Source of the DNA: Paracoccus sp. (in: a-proteobacteria)
GTDB lineage: Bacteria > Pseudomonadota > Alphaproteobacteria > Rhodobacterales > Rhodobacteraceae
Length of the DNA: 64,000 nt
Assembly (NCBI RefSeq): GCF_030538495.1
Contig: NZ_JAUNTW010000002.1
Span: forward strand, 1-64,000
Direction of reading: 5' to 3'
A program made the position numbers and the translations under genes. The notes below the pieces were generated by a model that was not told the origin of the DNA, made no database searches, and saw only the letters and a program-made list of their open reading frames with translations. This document shows, piece by piece, positions 1-7,853 of this stretch (positions are counted from its first letter, which is position 1; each line of letters opens with the position of its first letter).

Positions 1-159
1 TTCACCAAAAAGTTGATTAGGCCCTGATCCTGAGACGCGGCAGCTTTCCGTTTCCGGTTCATTCCGCGCTTTCCGGTGGTGGCGTGCTGCCGCTGACCTC
101 CAGTCACAAGGACGCAGAGATGCAGGCGAACCGACCCGTAACCATCCCGTTCAGCGCGC

Positions 160-172
160 GGGGGGGGGGGGG
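160..172. repeat. 13-nt G homopolymer
   Basis: Thirteen consecutive G residues lie in gene-poor DNA. Tracts of this length are prone to slipped-strand mispairing and to base-calling error. No intact gene is close enough to make a phase-variation switch credible. Confidence 0.9.
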
Positions 173-332
173 CGCGTCACAAGCAACTGATCTCGGCAGC
201 GGTGCAACTGGCGGTTCAGGCGCGGGCTGGTCGGGAAGCGGGCCTGTAAACATGGTTTCACCCATGAATATGCAATGTGCTGGAGGTCGTGAGCCAGCTT
301 CCGTGACTCACGAATCTGGTTCAACCTGTGAA

Positions 333-526
333 TGAATAGCCCCGCGTTTCTTAGACGCCGTCGCGCCTCATCACATGCTGTCGTTCAAACTCGGTGGGCG
401 ACAGCATCCCGTTCCTCGTATGTTTTGTTCCTCGGCTTTCGCCGCCAGACGGCCATCAGCAAAGCCTGCGAAACGGCATCGATTGTTTGACGGCTCTGCA
501 TGGACCGCGCCGATCACGCGCCGGGA
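333..526 (-). mobile_element. IS3-family transposase (OrfB) remnant with internal deletion and right end
   Basis: On the minus strand, pieces of an IS3-group OrfB can be read in three frames. SRRVIG begins near 526. A frameshift leads into SMQSRQTIDAVSQALLMAVW followed by RRKPRNK. A second break joins this to the extreme C terminus TRNGMLSPTEFERQH, ending in a TAA at 351-353. The catalytic-core segment that normally lies between RRKP..K and the TRNGMLSP tail, roughly 100 residues including HSDQGSQ, is missing. The sequence just beyond the stop (333-357, TGAATAGCCCC...TAGACG) resembles an IS3-type terminal inverted repeat. The element cannot be active. Family assignment rests on remembered IS3-family sequences. 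Confidence 0.75.
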
Positions 527-894
527 ACACGGCCGCATCTTGCGCTTTTGCAATAATCAGACATTTTCGCGCAGAACCTCGTTTATATTTGCCGGGATCC
601 ACCATATCGGCGATAAATCCTAAGCTGACTGCCAAGGTCTGCACTGATCATTTGGTCGTCCTGTTGGCGAGCATAATGATAGGCGGTTTGATAATAGCTA
701 TTAACACGCCGATCATTGAGGCGTTCATTTCTGATTTTCTGCAAACCTGCCGGATCGGATTTGCGGCATTCTGGCTGCCGGCGGGTTAGTCAAGCATCGC
801 ATCTTTGGCTTCGCGGCGCGGGCCTATCCGCGGTGCAGGTGTTATTTCGCAAAACGCCGATAGGCGCCCGTTACAGCTTGTGCGTATGCCAATC

Positions 895-930
895 AGCCCC
901 CTCTTTTTTCCTCACCTGAAAAAAGGGGCT
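895..930. terminator. hairpin terminator 3' of the LysR gene
   Basis: AGCCCC with a T-rich arm pairs with an A-rich arm and GGGGCT. Read on the minus strand it lies just beyond the stop of the LysR-family gene. Confidence 0.55.
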
Positions 931-951
931 GTATTTTAAAAAGCTGACAAA

Positions 952-1776
952 TCACACCGCCCCAGCACTCAACCGCCCACGATTATCCCGAACAACATCA
1001 CGCAAAAATTCCGCAACCACCTGAATACGCGGGGCCTGCGCAAGGTCGGAATGGGTGACAAGATAAATCGCCTGATCAATGTCCAGATCGGCCGCCACAC
1101 AATCCAAACCCGCATCTTGGGCCAGAAAATGCGGCAGCACGCCGAGGCCCAGCCCGGCTTTGACCGCAGCGATTTGCGATGACAGCGATGTGGTCGTCAG
1201 GGCTGGGGGGCGGCCGCGCAGGGTGCGTTCGATCCACTGCGCGGCGGGCAGATGCGCGTGGGTTTCGTCCCAGCCGATAAAGGCGTCGGTGTCGTCCCCA
1301 CGCGCCCGATAACCCGGCGCGGCATAGAGGCCGTAACCCAGCGTCCCCAGCCTCTGGACCGTGACATTCCCGCGTTCCGGTTCCACCATACGCAGCGCGA
1401 TATCGGCGTCCCGGCGATGCAGATTGGCGGTTGCGATGTCGGTCACGCATTCGATCAACAGGCCCGGATGCTTGGCCGTCAGTTCCGGCAGCCGCGGCAG
1501 GATCAGGCCGGTCGCCAGATTTTCGGCCGTGGCCAGTCGCACGGTGCCGGCGATTTCGGCCCGCTGGTTGGCGCTGCGCAGCTGGGACGCCGCCGTCTCC
1601 ATCAGGGTCGCGCTTGGGATCAGCTGTTCGCCATCGGCGGTCAGCGTATAGCCGGACTGCTGGCGGGTAAACAGCGCGACATTCAGCGCCTGTTCCAGCC
1701 GGTCAATGCGGCGCGAGACCGTCGCCAGACCCAGCCCCAATTCGCTCGCCGCGCCGCTGAGCGTGCCGGTCCGCAT
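952..1776 (-). CDS. LysR-family transcriptional regulator
   Basis: DNA-binding regulator with an N-terminal winged helix-turn-helix (AASELGLGLATVSRRIDRLE in the first 30 residues) and a C-terminal LysR substrate-binding domain. From the ATG at 1776 it is 274 residues, shorter than the usual 290-310. The reading frame continues upstream with residues WDDAKVFLAV, which look like the normal first helix of a LysR domain. The true start is therefore probably upstream, for example a CTG near 1812 or an ATT near 1839 behind GGAGAGG. No ATG, GTG or TTG was found there. The gene is divergent from an aldo/keto reductase, which is its most likely target under the usual LysR arrangement. The inducer is unknown. 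Confidence 0.88.
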   Translation of the reverse strand: MRTGTLSGAASELGLGLATVSRRIDRLEQALNVALFTRQQSGYTLTADGEQLIPSATLMETAASQLRSANQRAEIAGTVRLATAENLATGLILPRLPELTAKHPGLLIECVTDIATANLHRRDADIALRMVEPERGNVTVQRLGTLGYGLYAAPGYRARGDDTDAFIGWDETHAHLPAAQWIERTLRGRPPALTTTSLSSQIAAVKAGLGLGVLPHFLAQDAGLDCVAADLDIDQAIYLVTHSDLAQAPRIQVVAEFLRDVVRDNRGRLSAGAV

Positions 1777-1940
1777 GACGGCAAGAAAGACCTTGGCGTC
1801 ATCCCAGACCAGCCGTTTGTCGATGCGCTTTCCGATAATGGAAATCCCCTCTCCGCAGTTTGCTGAATATGTCGCGGCGGTGTTGTGGCAATGTATCGCT
1901 GCACAGATCGCGCGTGCAAGGCAAGGAAATAGGGGGCGTT

Positions 1941-2924
1941 ATGGAAAAACGAACATTGGTCGACGGGTTCCGCGTATCGGCGCTGGGTCTGGGCTGCATG
2001 GGTATGTCCGAATTTTACGGCCCGCGCGATGACGCGAACGCCATGCAGGCGCTGGCCGCTGCGGTCGATTTGGGCATTGATTTCTTTGACACCGCCGATA
2101 TGTATGGACCGCATCACAATGAAATTCTGCTGGGCCAGTTTCTGCGCCAGCACCGGGCGGATGTGAAAATCGCCACCAAATTCGGGATCGTGCGCGAACC
2201 GGGGCAATACAGCCGCCGCATCGACAACAGCCCGGCCTATGCGCGCCGGTGCTGCGAGGCGTCGCTGCGGCGGTTGGGTGTCGAACGGATCGACCTCTAT
2301 TATGTGCATCGGATCGAGAAAGATCGGCCCATCGAAGAAACAATCGGCGGACTGGCCGACCTGATTTCTGAAGGAAAAATTGATCGCATCGGGTTGTGCG
2401 AGGTCAGCGAGGCGACCCTCCGCCGCGCCCATGCCGTCCATCCGATTACCGCCGTGCAAACGGAATATTCGCTGTGGTCGCGCGATGTGGAACGCGCGAT
2501 CCTGCCGACCTGTCGCGAACTTGACATCGGGTTCGTGCCGTATTCGCCGCTGGGGCGTGGGTTTCTGACGGGACGATTCCAAGGCGGCATGGATATTGAT
2601 AAGACCGATTTCCGCAACGCGCTGCCGCGTTTTCAGGATGGCGCGGTTGATGCGAACCGTCGGCTGGTCGATGTGGTTTTGGGCATGGCTGCGGATAAGG
2701 GGTGCAGCCCGGCGCAGCTTGCTTTGGCGTGGCTCTTGGCCAAGGGCGACGATATCGTGCCGATCCCCGGGACAAAGCGCGTCAGCTATTTGCGCGATAA
2801 TGCCGGTGCGGTTGATGTGCGGCTGTCGGTTGATGACGTCGCGCGGCTGGAAGCGGCGGTTCACGCGCTGCCGGTGGTGGGCGCGCGATATACCGACGAA
2901 GGGATGAAGGGGGTGGATGTCTAG
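1941..2924 (+). CDS. aldo/keto reductase, YakC/AKR13-like
   Basis: NADPH-dependent oxidoreductase of the aldo/keto reductase superfamily, 327 residues with a TIM-barrel fold. Visible family features are GLGCMGMSEFYG near the N terminus, the catalytic Asp/Tyr segment FFDTADMYG, the Lys in ATKFG, the His in YYVHRIE, and the cofactor-binding VPIPGTKR motif in the last quarter. The GLGCMGMS opening is typical of the AKR13 (YakC) group, which reduces aldehydes and ketones with broad specificity. The ATG at 1941 is preferred over upstream starts because homology begins there. The gene is divergent from the LysR regulator and is probably controlled by it. The physiological substrate cannot be told from sequence. 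Confidence 0.92.
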   Translation: MEKRTLVDGFRVSALGLGCMGMSEFYGPRDDANAMQALAAAVDLGIDFFDTADMYGPHHNEILLGQFLRQHRADVKIATKFGIVREPGQYSRRIDNSPAYARRCCEASLRRLGVERIDLYYVHRIEKDRPIEETIGGLADLISEGKIDRIGLCEVSEATLRRAHAVHPITAVQTEYSLWSRDVERAILPTCRELDIGFVPYSPLGRGFLTGRFQGGMDIDKTDFRNALPRFQDGAVDANRRLVDVVLGMAADKGCSPAQLALAWLLAKGDDIVPIPGTKRVSYLRDNAGAVDVRLSVDDVARLEAAVHALPVVGARYTDEGMKGVDV

Positions 2925-2966
2925 GCGGGCGCGCGTTACCGTTCGCTGAAGGACGGGGGGCGTGGA

Positions 2967-3281
2967 ATGTCAAATAACGGCATGATGAACGTCGATATTT
3001 TGCTTTACGATATTGATCTGTTCGACGTTCAGGGCTGAGCGGATCGCTTGGCCGTCATGGAAGCCTTGCCAGATTTTGGAAACCGCGACGATTACATCCA
3101 AGAGGCTCGGCGCATCATTGCATTGCAGCGCGAACATGGCCTGATCCCCGACGCGCCGGAATACCCGCCGATGACCAGCGGTGAACGGCCTGCGGTCTTG
3201 TCCGAACGCGCGCAAAGGGAATTGGACGCCATCCGGCGCATGCTGGAACCCTGTGTCAATTCACCGATAAAGGGCCGGTAA
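2967..3281 (+). pseudogene. hypothetical protein gene interrupted by an in-frame TGA
   Basis: A well-placed ATG at 2967 follows GGGGGGCGTGG. The frame runs 23 codons (ending LLYDIDLFDVQG), meets TGA at 3036-3038, and then continues open in the same frame to 3281 with protein-like sequence (RDDYIQEARRIIALQREHGL, then PDAPEYPPMTSGERPA). A restart at TTG 3048 or ATG 3057 is possible but lacks a ribosome binding site. One base change (TGG to TGA) would explain the break. I do not recognise the family. The next gene downstream is broken in the same way, so the pair may be decaying together. Confidence 0.55.
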
Positions 3282-3297
3282 ACAGGAAACCCCGCAT

Positions 3298-3889
3298 ATG
3301 GCAATTCTGATCGACGACGATCTGTCGCTGGAAATAAAATACCGCGAATTAGAAGATGACTGGGTTTATTACGACATTTGGCTGCGTTGGCGCGGTGAGC
3401 CGGTGATCAATGACGCGATCCTGAAACGGTTGAGCGACCACTGAGCCAAAAGCGGATATGGCGCGATCACGGGGTGCGAATATCGGGAATGTGGGATTCT
3501 GCCCCTGCTGCGCCGCGTTCTGAAAGCAAACGAAGCCGATTATTGGGAACCTACGGAACCCGACATTCTGCTGGCACTTTATCCGAACGACGTTTTTCCG
3601 TTTCTGCCGCCAAAATGGCGGACAGTGGCACATATAAAAGGCGCCGATCATACGCCGCGTCCCGATGATTGCCTTGAAATGCTGCTATTCGTCGATGTTT
3701 ATAACTTTGAAGGTTCGGCGGCCTTATGCCGGGTCGGGGCTGTGCTTTCGTCCGGGGTCCACCCGCGCCCGGATGCAGGCATTTTACGACGAATTGCGGC
3801 GCGAATATGTGGCCTTTCGCGACACATGGCAGGTGCAGGAAACGAACGAAACGGATTGGGGTCCGAGTTATAAACCCCCGCCGTTTTGA
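3298..3889 (+). pseudogene. hypothetical acidic protein gene, nonsense plus frameshift
   Basis: Starts at ATG 3298 behind AGGAAAC. It reads 48 residues (MAILIDDDLSLEIKYRELED onward) to an in-frame TGA at 3442-3444. The same frame continues with coherent protein (GYGAITGCEYRECGILPLL, later ALYPNDVFPFLPPKW) until about 3724. There a +1 shift moves the coding signal to the frame giving YAGSGLCFRPGSTRA and the C terminus TDWGPSYKPPPF, ending at 3889. Undamaged, the product would be about 195 residues. It is a soluble acidic protein with no signal peptide or membrane span. The family was not recognised; size and composition would suit an immunity-type protein, but nothing supports that directly. 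Confidence 0.7.
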
Positions 3890-3925
3890 TTGGCGGGACG
3901 CCCTTTAGCGCATAATCCCGCCAAT
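3889..3925. terminator. 10-bp perfect inverted repeat
   Basis: ATTGGCGGGA (3889-3898) is perfectly repeated in inverted orientation at 3916-3925 with a 17-nt loop. It directly follows the stop of the broken gene ending at 3889 and sits at the end of the small minus-strand frame at 3905-4021. It may act as a bidirectional terminator, although no clear T-run follows. Confidence 0.4.
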
Positions 3926-4021
3926 AATAAAACCCGCCAGATGCGCACGCTGCAACCGGGCCAGCCTATCCAGCCCCCACGCCACAAAACGGCGCAACCT
4001 TTGGTTCGGCTCTGTATCCAT
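3905..4021 (-). CDS. possible 38-residue protein next to tRNA-Arg
   Basis: ATG at 4021 opens a 38-codon frame: an acidic then basic start (MDTEPNQRLRRFVAWGLDRL) and a short hydrophobic C-terminal helix (HLAGFIIGGIMR). It begins only 15 bases beyond the tRNA-Arg gene on the same strand. No strong ribosome binding site is visible and the family is unknown. It could be chance. Confidence 0.3.
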   Translation of the reverse strand: MDTEPNQRLRRFVAWGLDRLARLQRAHLAGFIIGGIMR

Positions 4022-4036
4022 CAATAATCCGTGCAA

Positions 4037-4113
4037 TGGCGACCCCGGAAGGGCTCGAACCCTCAACCTGCCGATTAGAAGTCGGCTGCTCTATCCAGTT
4101 GAGCTACGGGGCC
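4037..4113 (-). tRNA. tRNA-Arg (anticodon TCT)
   Basis: On the minus strand the cloverleaf is complete. The acceptor stem GGCCCCG (4113-4107) pairs with CGGGGTC near the 3' end. The D-arm holds TAGCTCAACTGGATAGAGCA, the anticodon loop is CTTCTAA giving TCT, and the T-arm is GAGGGTTCGAGCCCTTC. A G discriminator precedes a genomically encoded CCA (4039-4037). It should decode AGA and AGG. Confidence 0.96.
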
Positions 4114-4219
4114 GTTTGCGTGGTGATGGCGCAAAACGCGCCGCAGGGCAATGGGTTTTGGTGGGTGCAAAGCGCGGCCACATCTGCTATCGCCACCCCA
4201 AATCACCAAGGAGCATCCC

Positions 4220-4585
4220 GTGCAAGACGAGCGTAAGCAATCCGAGGCGCTGTGGCGCGGTTTCATGATGCGCTGCCCCAAATGCGGCGAAGGTAAGATT
4301 TTCAACGGCTATCTGACCGTTGTTCAGGAATGTGACCATTGCGGCGAACCTTTGGCGAAATATCCCGCCGCGGACGGGCCTGCGTTTTTCACCATCACCA
4401 TTGTGATGCTGCTGCTGATCCCGATGATCGGGTTTTCTTGGGTGCTGTTCCGCTGGGATCCGATCACGCTGCTGTTGGTGAACGGCATCGCCAGCACCGT
4501 CATCACGCTGGTTTTGTTGCGCTATATCAAAGGGATGTTCGTTGGCTGGCTCTGGGCCAAAAACGAACGCGACCGGGGGGCGTGA
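4220..4585 (+). CDS. DUF983 membrane protein
   Basis: 121-residue protein with an N-terminal zinc-ribbon-like pair, CPKCGEG and CDHCG, followed by two transmembrane helices (FFTITIVMLLLIPMIGFSWV and a second around LLVNGIASTVITLVLLRYI). This is the standard layout of DUF983, a small alphaproteobacterial family of unknown function. A GTG start at 4220 is chosen because AAGGAG lies 7 bases upstream; the next good start would cut into the family region. It stands alone between tRNA-Arg and the convergent DUF411 gene. Confidence 0.88.
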   Translation: MQDERKQSEALWRGFMMRCPKCGEGKIFNGYLTVVQECDHCGEPLAKYPAADGPAFFTITIVMLLLIPMIGFSWVLFRWDPITLLLVNGIASTVITLVLLRYIKGMFVGWLWAKNERDRGA

Positions 4586-4592
4586 CGCGCCT

Positions 4593-5045
4593 TTAGGCCG
4601 CGTCGTAATGGGTGAACACCTGCGCCGTGCCGTCGCGCGCGATCAGGAACACGTCGAACGCGTCGCGCTGATCCCACGGACCCATGCCGGGCGAGCCATA
4701 GGGCATCCCCGGCACGGCCAGCCCCACGGCATCGGGGCGCAAGGCCAGCAGGCGGCGAATATCGGCGGGGGGAACGTGGCCCTCGATCGCGTAACCGTCG
4801 ATATGGGCGGTGTGGCAGGATGTCATATCCAGCGGGATCCCGCTGTCGATTTTGTGACGCGCCAGAACGGTGCCGATCTGGTTTTCCATCGTCACGCGGA
4901 ACCCGTCATCCTGTAACACCCGCGCCCATTCGGTGCAGCATCCGCAATTGCGATCCTTGACGATGTGGATGACGGGGGCGTCCGCCGCGCGCGCCATCAC
5001 CGGCACACACGCAGCCCCAAGGATCATAAACTGACGGCGATTCAT
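4593..5045 (-). CDS. DUF411 metal-binding-type exported protein
   Basis: 150 residues with a signal of the form MNRRQFMILGAACVPVMARA, which may be Tat-like or Sec-dependent, so it is probably periplasmic. The mature part carries the DUF411 hallmarks: VKDRNCGCCTEW near the start, MTSCHTAHIDGYAIEGHVP in the middle, and AVPGMPYGSPGM near the end. The Cys and His positions are conserved in the family and probably bind metal; some DUF411 genes lie in copper-resistance loci. The start at 5045 follows AAAGGAC, and longer in-frame starts would place unrelated residues before the signal. It is convergent with DUF983 and divergent from ynfA. Confidence 0.88.
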   Translation of the reverse strand: MNRRQFMILGAACVPVMARAADAPVIHIVKDRNCGCCTEWARVLQDDGFRVTMENQIGTVLARHKIDSGIPLDMTSCHTAHIDGYAIEGHVPPADIRRLLALRPDAVGLAVPGMPYGSPGMGPWDQRDAFDVFLIARDGTAQVFTHYDAA

Positions 5046-5139
5046 GGCTTGTCCTTTCGTGGTTGATGACAGATGACCGCGAAATGCCGCCATGCCAATG
5101 CGTGTCACGCAGATGTGCGGCGGGACGAAAGGACGCATC

Positions 5140-5469
5140 ATGACGCGCGCATTGCTGATTTACACGCTGACCGCATTTGCCGAAATCGCGGGCTGTTTCG
5201 CGGTTTGGGCATGGTGGCGGGCGGGGGCCTCGGTTCTGTGGCTGATCCCCGGCGCGGCGTCGCTGGCGCTGTTTGCGTTTTTGCTGGCGCTGTCGCCGGC
5301 GGAATTTGCGGGGCGGGCCTTTGCCGCCTATGGCGGGGTGTATCTGGGCGCCACGCTGATCTGGCTGTGGGCGGTCGAGGGACACCGCCCCGACATTTGG
5401 GACATGACGGGCGCGGTGCTGTGCATCATCGGCGCGGCGGTGATTTTGTTCGCGCCGAGGGCGGTCTAA
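5140..5469 (+). CDS. YnfA/UPF0060 family membrane protein
   Basis: 109 residues, four predicted transmembrane helices. Family signatures are [15 protein letters not shown] near the N terminus, [18 protein letters not shown] in the middle, and [18 protein letters not shown] before the last helix. YnfA proteins resemble small multidrug-resistance (SMR) transporters in size and topology, but their substrate is not established here. The ATG at 5140 has GAAAGGA upstream. The last four bases overlap the convergent HTTM gene. Confidence 0.93.
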   Translation: MTRALLIYTLTAFAEIAGCFAVWAWWRAGASVLWLIPGAASLALFAFLLALSPAEFAGRAFAAYGGVYLGATLIWLWAVEGHRPDIWDMTGAVLCIIGAAVILFAPRAV

Positions 5470-6842
5470 ACCTCGTCCTCGGGTGACGGGTCATCCCAAT
5501 CGCGCGCGTTGCCGTCCCGCGCGCCCCAGACCGGAACCTGCAACGGCAAAATCCAGTCATTCCGGCGCAGGGGGTGGTTCTGAACCGCCGTCAAATCCAC
5601 CGTCGGATCAATGAATTGCTGATAGGGGCGACCGTTCAGCGATTTCCAGATGTCGGCGCGAACCTCGATATCGGCATAGCCTTCGGCCCGGTATTCGCGT
5701 TCCAGATGCGCGGCAAAGGCGTGGATCATATCGGCGCGGGTCATCATTTTGCCCGTCTGGCGCGCGGTCAGATAGTGATACGGGTCAATCAGCCAAACCT
5801 GATCGGGGGTGCCATCCGCAGTCCGCGCCGTCACCAGAAAGCTGCCGAACGCGTCACGGTCGTAAATCCGCATCCGCCAGCTGAAGCGATGCCCTTCGCC
5901 GGACCAGCGGATGTCGCTGTCAAACATCGCGCCGCGCACGGGCAGGGCGATCTGCACCGCCAGCCACAGCGCCATGACCGCCAGCACCGCACCCGGCAGG
6001 CGGCGCGTGGCGGGCGCGGGGGCTGACGCGCGGCCCAGCAACCGCCCCGGCCAATCGGGGGCAAAAAAGATCGTCGTGGCGGCAATCGTCATCCACGGAA
6101 AAATCCCGATATTGAAATAAAAACTGTTCGAGATATGGAACGCGCAATACACCAGAAACACCGCCAGCCGCGTGCGTTTCCACATCAACAGCGGCGCGCC
6201 CAGCACATGCAGCGCGATCACGCCCCAACTGGCCAGCGGAAAAAACCAGTCATAGGCGAACAGAAACCCGAACGGGCCGGGATTATCTGCGCCACGCAGC
6301 CACAGCTCTAACGGTTGCCCCGCCAGCCAGTCGGGCGTCAGTTTGACCAGACCGGCATAGATCAGCATAATCTCCATCTGCGCGCGCAGCATGAACGGCG
6401 CGGCATAAGGCACGGTGTCCGACCGCAGACCGGGCCGCAGCCACGCATCCAGCGACCAGGCCCGATGCGCGGGCATCACCGCCAGAAGCGCCGCGAACAG
6501 GATCACCAGATAGAAATGGTTCAGATATTCGGCCCGATCCAGCAGAAAGAAATAGCTGAAGATCACCAGCAACGCGACACTGGCCACCCGGTAAAACAGC
6601 CCCACAGCCACCATGGCCGCCGCAACGCCCATCCCGATCCACAGCCCGGTCAGGTAAGGTTCCGGCAGTGGCGTGACCCAACCAAACCCCGGATAGGGAA
6701 ACAGCACCTGCGGATCGGCCCAGTATCGCGCGATGCGGTCGTATTTCACAAACCGCCAGCAATCCCACACCAACAACAGGCCAAACATAATCCGAAACGC
6801 GGCCAGCGACTGGATGGATACGGGGGTGGACAGGTTTTTCAT
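5466..6842 (-). CDS. HTTM domain membrane protein
   Basis: 458 residues. The N-terminal two thirds are a multi-helix membrane domain with the HTTM pattern (horizontally transferred transmembrane, related to vitamin K-dependent gamma-carboxylase): [19 protein letters not shown], then [31 protein letters not shown], and [20 protein letters not shown]. The C terminus ([16 protein letters not shown] onward) is soluble. Bacterial HTTM proteins are of uncertain function. ATG 6842 is preferred because it sits at the usual start of the first helix with GAGG upstream. It is divergent from a DCC thiol oxidoreductase, a pairing often seen for this family, which suggests a shared membrane redox role. Confidence 0.88.
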   Translation of the reverse strand: MKNLSTPVSIQSLAAFRIMFGLLLVWDCWRFVKYDRIARYWADPQVLFPYPGFGWVTPLPEPYLTGLWIGMGVAAAMVAVGLFYRVASVALLVIFSYFFLLDRAEYLNHFYLVILFAALLAVMPAHRAWSLDAWLRPGLRSDTVPYAAPFMLRAQMEIMLIYAGLVKLTPDWLAGQPLELWLRGADNPGPFGFLFAYDWFFPLASWGVIALHVLGAPLLMWKRTRLAVFLVYCAFHISNSFYFNIGIFPWMTIAATTIFFAPDWPGRLLGRASAPAPATRRLPGAVLAVMALWLAVQIALPVRGAMFDSDIRWSGEGHRFSWRMRIYDRDAFGSFLVTARTADGTPDQVWLIDPYHYLTARQTGKMMTRADMIHAFAAHLEREYRAEGYADIEVRADIWKSLNGRPYQQFIDPTVDLTAVQNHPLRRNDWILPLQVPVWGARDGNARDWDDPSPEDEV

Positions 6843-6898
6843 GGCGGTGTTCCTCTGCATCTTGCGGAATAACGGGCGGCGCGGCACGTTATTCCGAC

Positions 6899-7297
6899 AT
6901 GACAGATGAAAATTCACTTATCGAAGTTGTTTATGACGGTGAATGTCCGTTCTGTGCGGATTTCACCCGCATGGTCGCGTTGCGCCGTCTTGGGCCGGTG
7001 GATCTGATCGACGCGCGCGGGGATGATCCGCGCGTGGCGCAGATCGGCGCGGGGCTGGATCTGGATCGCGGTATGGCGGTGCGTCATCGGGGGCGCGTGA
7101 TGTATGGCGATGGGGCCATGGCGTTTTTGCTGGCGATGTCGCAGCCGCGCGGGGTGTGGGGGCTGGCGCGTTGGGTCTTTGCCAGTCCGGCGCGGGGGCG
7201 GCTGGTCTATCCGGTCCTGGTCGCGGGGCGGCGGATTGTGCTGCGTTTGCTGGGGCGGCGACCGATTGGCGCGAAAAATCGCGATGCGGCGGAATAA
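6899..7297 (+). CDS. DCC family thiol-disulfide oxidoreductase (DUF393)
   Basis: 132 residues. The signature VYDGECPFCADFTRM near residue 10 has the DxxCPxC pattern that names the DCC family, a thioredoxin-like fold with a CxxC redox pair. A later GDGAMAFLLAMS segment also matches. It has no signal peptide. It is divergent from the HTTM gene with a short shared promoter region (6843-6898), and this association recurs in bacteria. The partner substrate is unknown. Confidence 0.9.
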   Translation: MTDENSLIEVVYDGECPFCADFTRMVALRRLGPVDLIDARGDDPRVAQIGAGLDLDRGMAVRHRGRVMYGDGAMAFLLAMSQPRGVWGLARWVFASPARGRLVYPVLVAGRRIVLRLLGRRPIGAKNRDAAE

Positions 7298-7350
7298 ACC
7301 CGGCGGGCGCGCGTAACTCCCACACATGACCAGCAGAAAAGGAGATCGTC

Positions 7351-7806
7351 ATGTTTCGCACCATCGGAATCGCCGCCGTTTTTGCCGTCATGGCTGGCGG
7401 CGCAATCGCTCAATCGGCCGAAAGCCACATTCGCCAACAACTGCGCGCCCAAGGTTTTAGCCAGATCGAAATCGAACGCGACGACGGCAAGATCGAGGTC
7501 GAGGCCCGTCGCGGCAATCAGAAAATCGAACTGAAATATGATGCGCGGACGGGGCGTTTGATCAGTCAGGACATTCAGCGCAGCGACCGCCGCGACGGCA
7601 ACCGGGCAACGCCTGCGCGCAATGCCCGCGACAGCGTGGTCCGCAGCCGCGTGAATGATGACGACGACGATGACGGTCGCGTCAGCAACAGCCGCAAATC
7701 GCGCGATACCATCTCCCGCAGCCGCGTGAATGACGATGACGATGATGACGGTCGCGCCAAACGCGGCAAACGATTGGGGCGCGACGACAACGACGATGAC
7801 GATTGA
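7351..7806 (+). CDS. exported PepSY-like protein with Asp-rich repeats
   Basis: 151 residues. A cleavable signal peptide (FRTIGIAAVFAVMAGGAIAQ) is followed by a PepSY-like unit of about 55 residues (IRQQLRAQGFSQIEIERDDG, then IELKYDARTGRLIS). The rest is low-complexity: the 13-residue unit RSRVNDDDDDDGR occurs twice and the protein ends RDDNDDDD. PepSY domains often act as inhibitory or chaperone-like modules of secreted proteases. That is suggestive because the convergent neighbour is a secreted subtilase with the same kind of Asp-runs. The acidic tail could bind divalent cations such as calcium (inference). AAGGAG lies just upstream of the ATG. Confidence 0.82.
   Translation: MFRTIGIAAVFAVMAGGAIAQSAESHIRQQLRAQGFSQIEIERDDGKIEVEARRGNQKIELKYDARTGRLISQDIQRSDRRDGNRATPARNARDSVVRSRVNDDDDDDGRVSNSRKSRDTISRSRVNDDDDDDGRAKRGKRLGRDDNDDDD
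7642..7680 (+). repeat. coding repeat unit, copy 1 (13 codons)
   Basis: Encodes RSRVNDDDDDDGR. Copy 2 at 7717-7755 encodes the identical peptide with different Asp codons, so the peptide rather than the DNA appears conserved. Confidence 0.9.
7717..7755 (+). repeat. coding repeat unit, copy 2 (13 codons)
   Basis: Second copy of the RSRVNDDDDDDGR unit, 36 bases after copy 1. The synonymous differences from copy 1 lie in the Asp codons (GAT/GAC). Confidence 0.9.
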
Positions 7807-7824
7807 TCGTCACGCCAGATCGGC

Positions 7825-7853
7825 AAAGGGGGCGCAGATGATGCGCCCCTTTT
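7825..7853. terminator. bidirectional terminator between convergent genes
   Basis: AAAG then GGGGCGCA pairs with TGCGCCCC followed by TTTT. A-rich and T-rich flanks fit both directions. It lies between the PepSY gene and the convergent subtilase gene and touches the subtilase stop codon. Confidence 0.75.

Larger units (their letters stand above)
1..951. other. gene-poor region with decayed mobile DNA
   Basis: No intact gene is convincing across this stretch. The short open frames have no ribosome binding site and do not resemble a family I know. The part at about 333-526 on the minus strand is a transposase remnant (separate entry). A plus-strand frame ending at 789 contains a hydrophobic run (VVLLASIMIGGLIIAI) that faintly resembles a small DUF2798-like membrane protein, but its start and end cannot be justified. 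The region looks like an eroded accessory segment. Confidence 0.6.

Noticed and set aside
394..789. Plus-strand frame with a hydrophobic C-terminal half
   Set aside because: Its first half is antisense to the IS3 remnant, no ribosome binding site precedes any start, and the DUF2798 resemblance is too weak.
1683..2864. Long minus-strand frame of 393 codons
   Set aside because: It lies antisense to the aldo/keto reductase and the LysR gene start, both with clear motifs. The translation is Arg/His/Pro/Gln-rich, as expected for the shadow of a GC-rich gene.
3036..3444. TGA read as tryptophan or selenocysteine
   Set aside because: TGA ends many sound genes in the window, Trp is written TGG throughout, and no SECIS-like hairpin was seen after these codons.
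4036..4236. Plus-strand frame across the tRNA
   Set aside because: It is the reverse strand of tRNA-Arg (TPEGLEPSTCRLEVG is the well-known artefact translation) plus DUF983 leader.
7640..7806. Regular short repeats that could suggest a CRISPR-like array
   Set aside because: They are in-frame codons for Asp runs and one 13-codon duplication; no spacer pattern and no cas genes.
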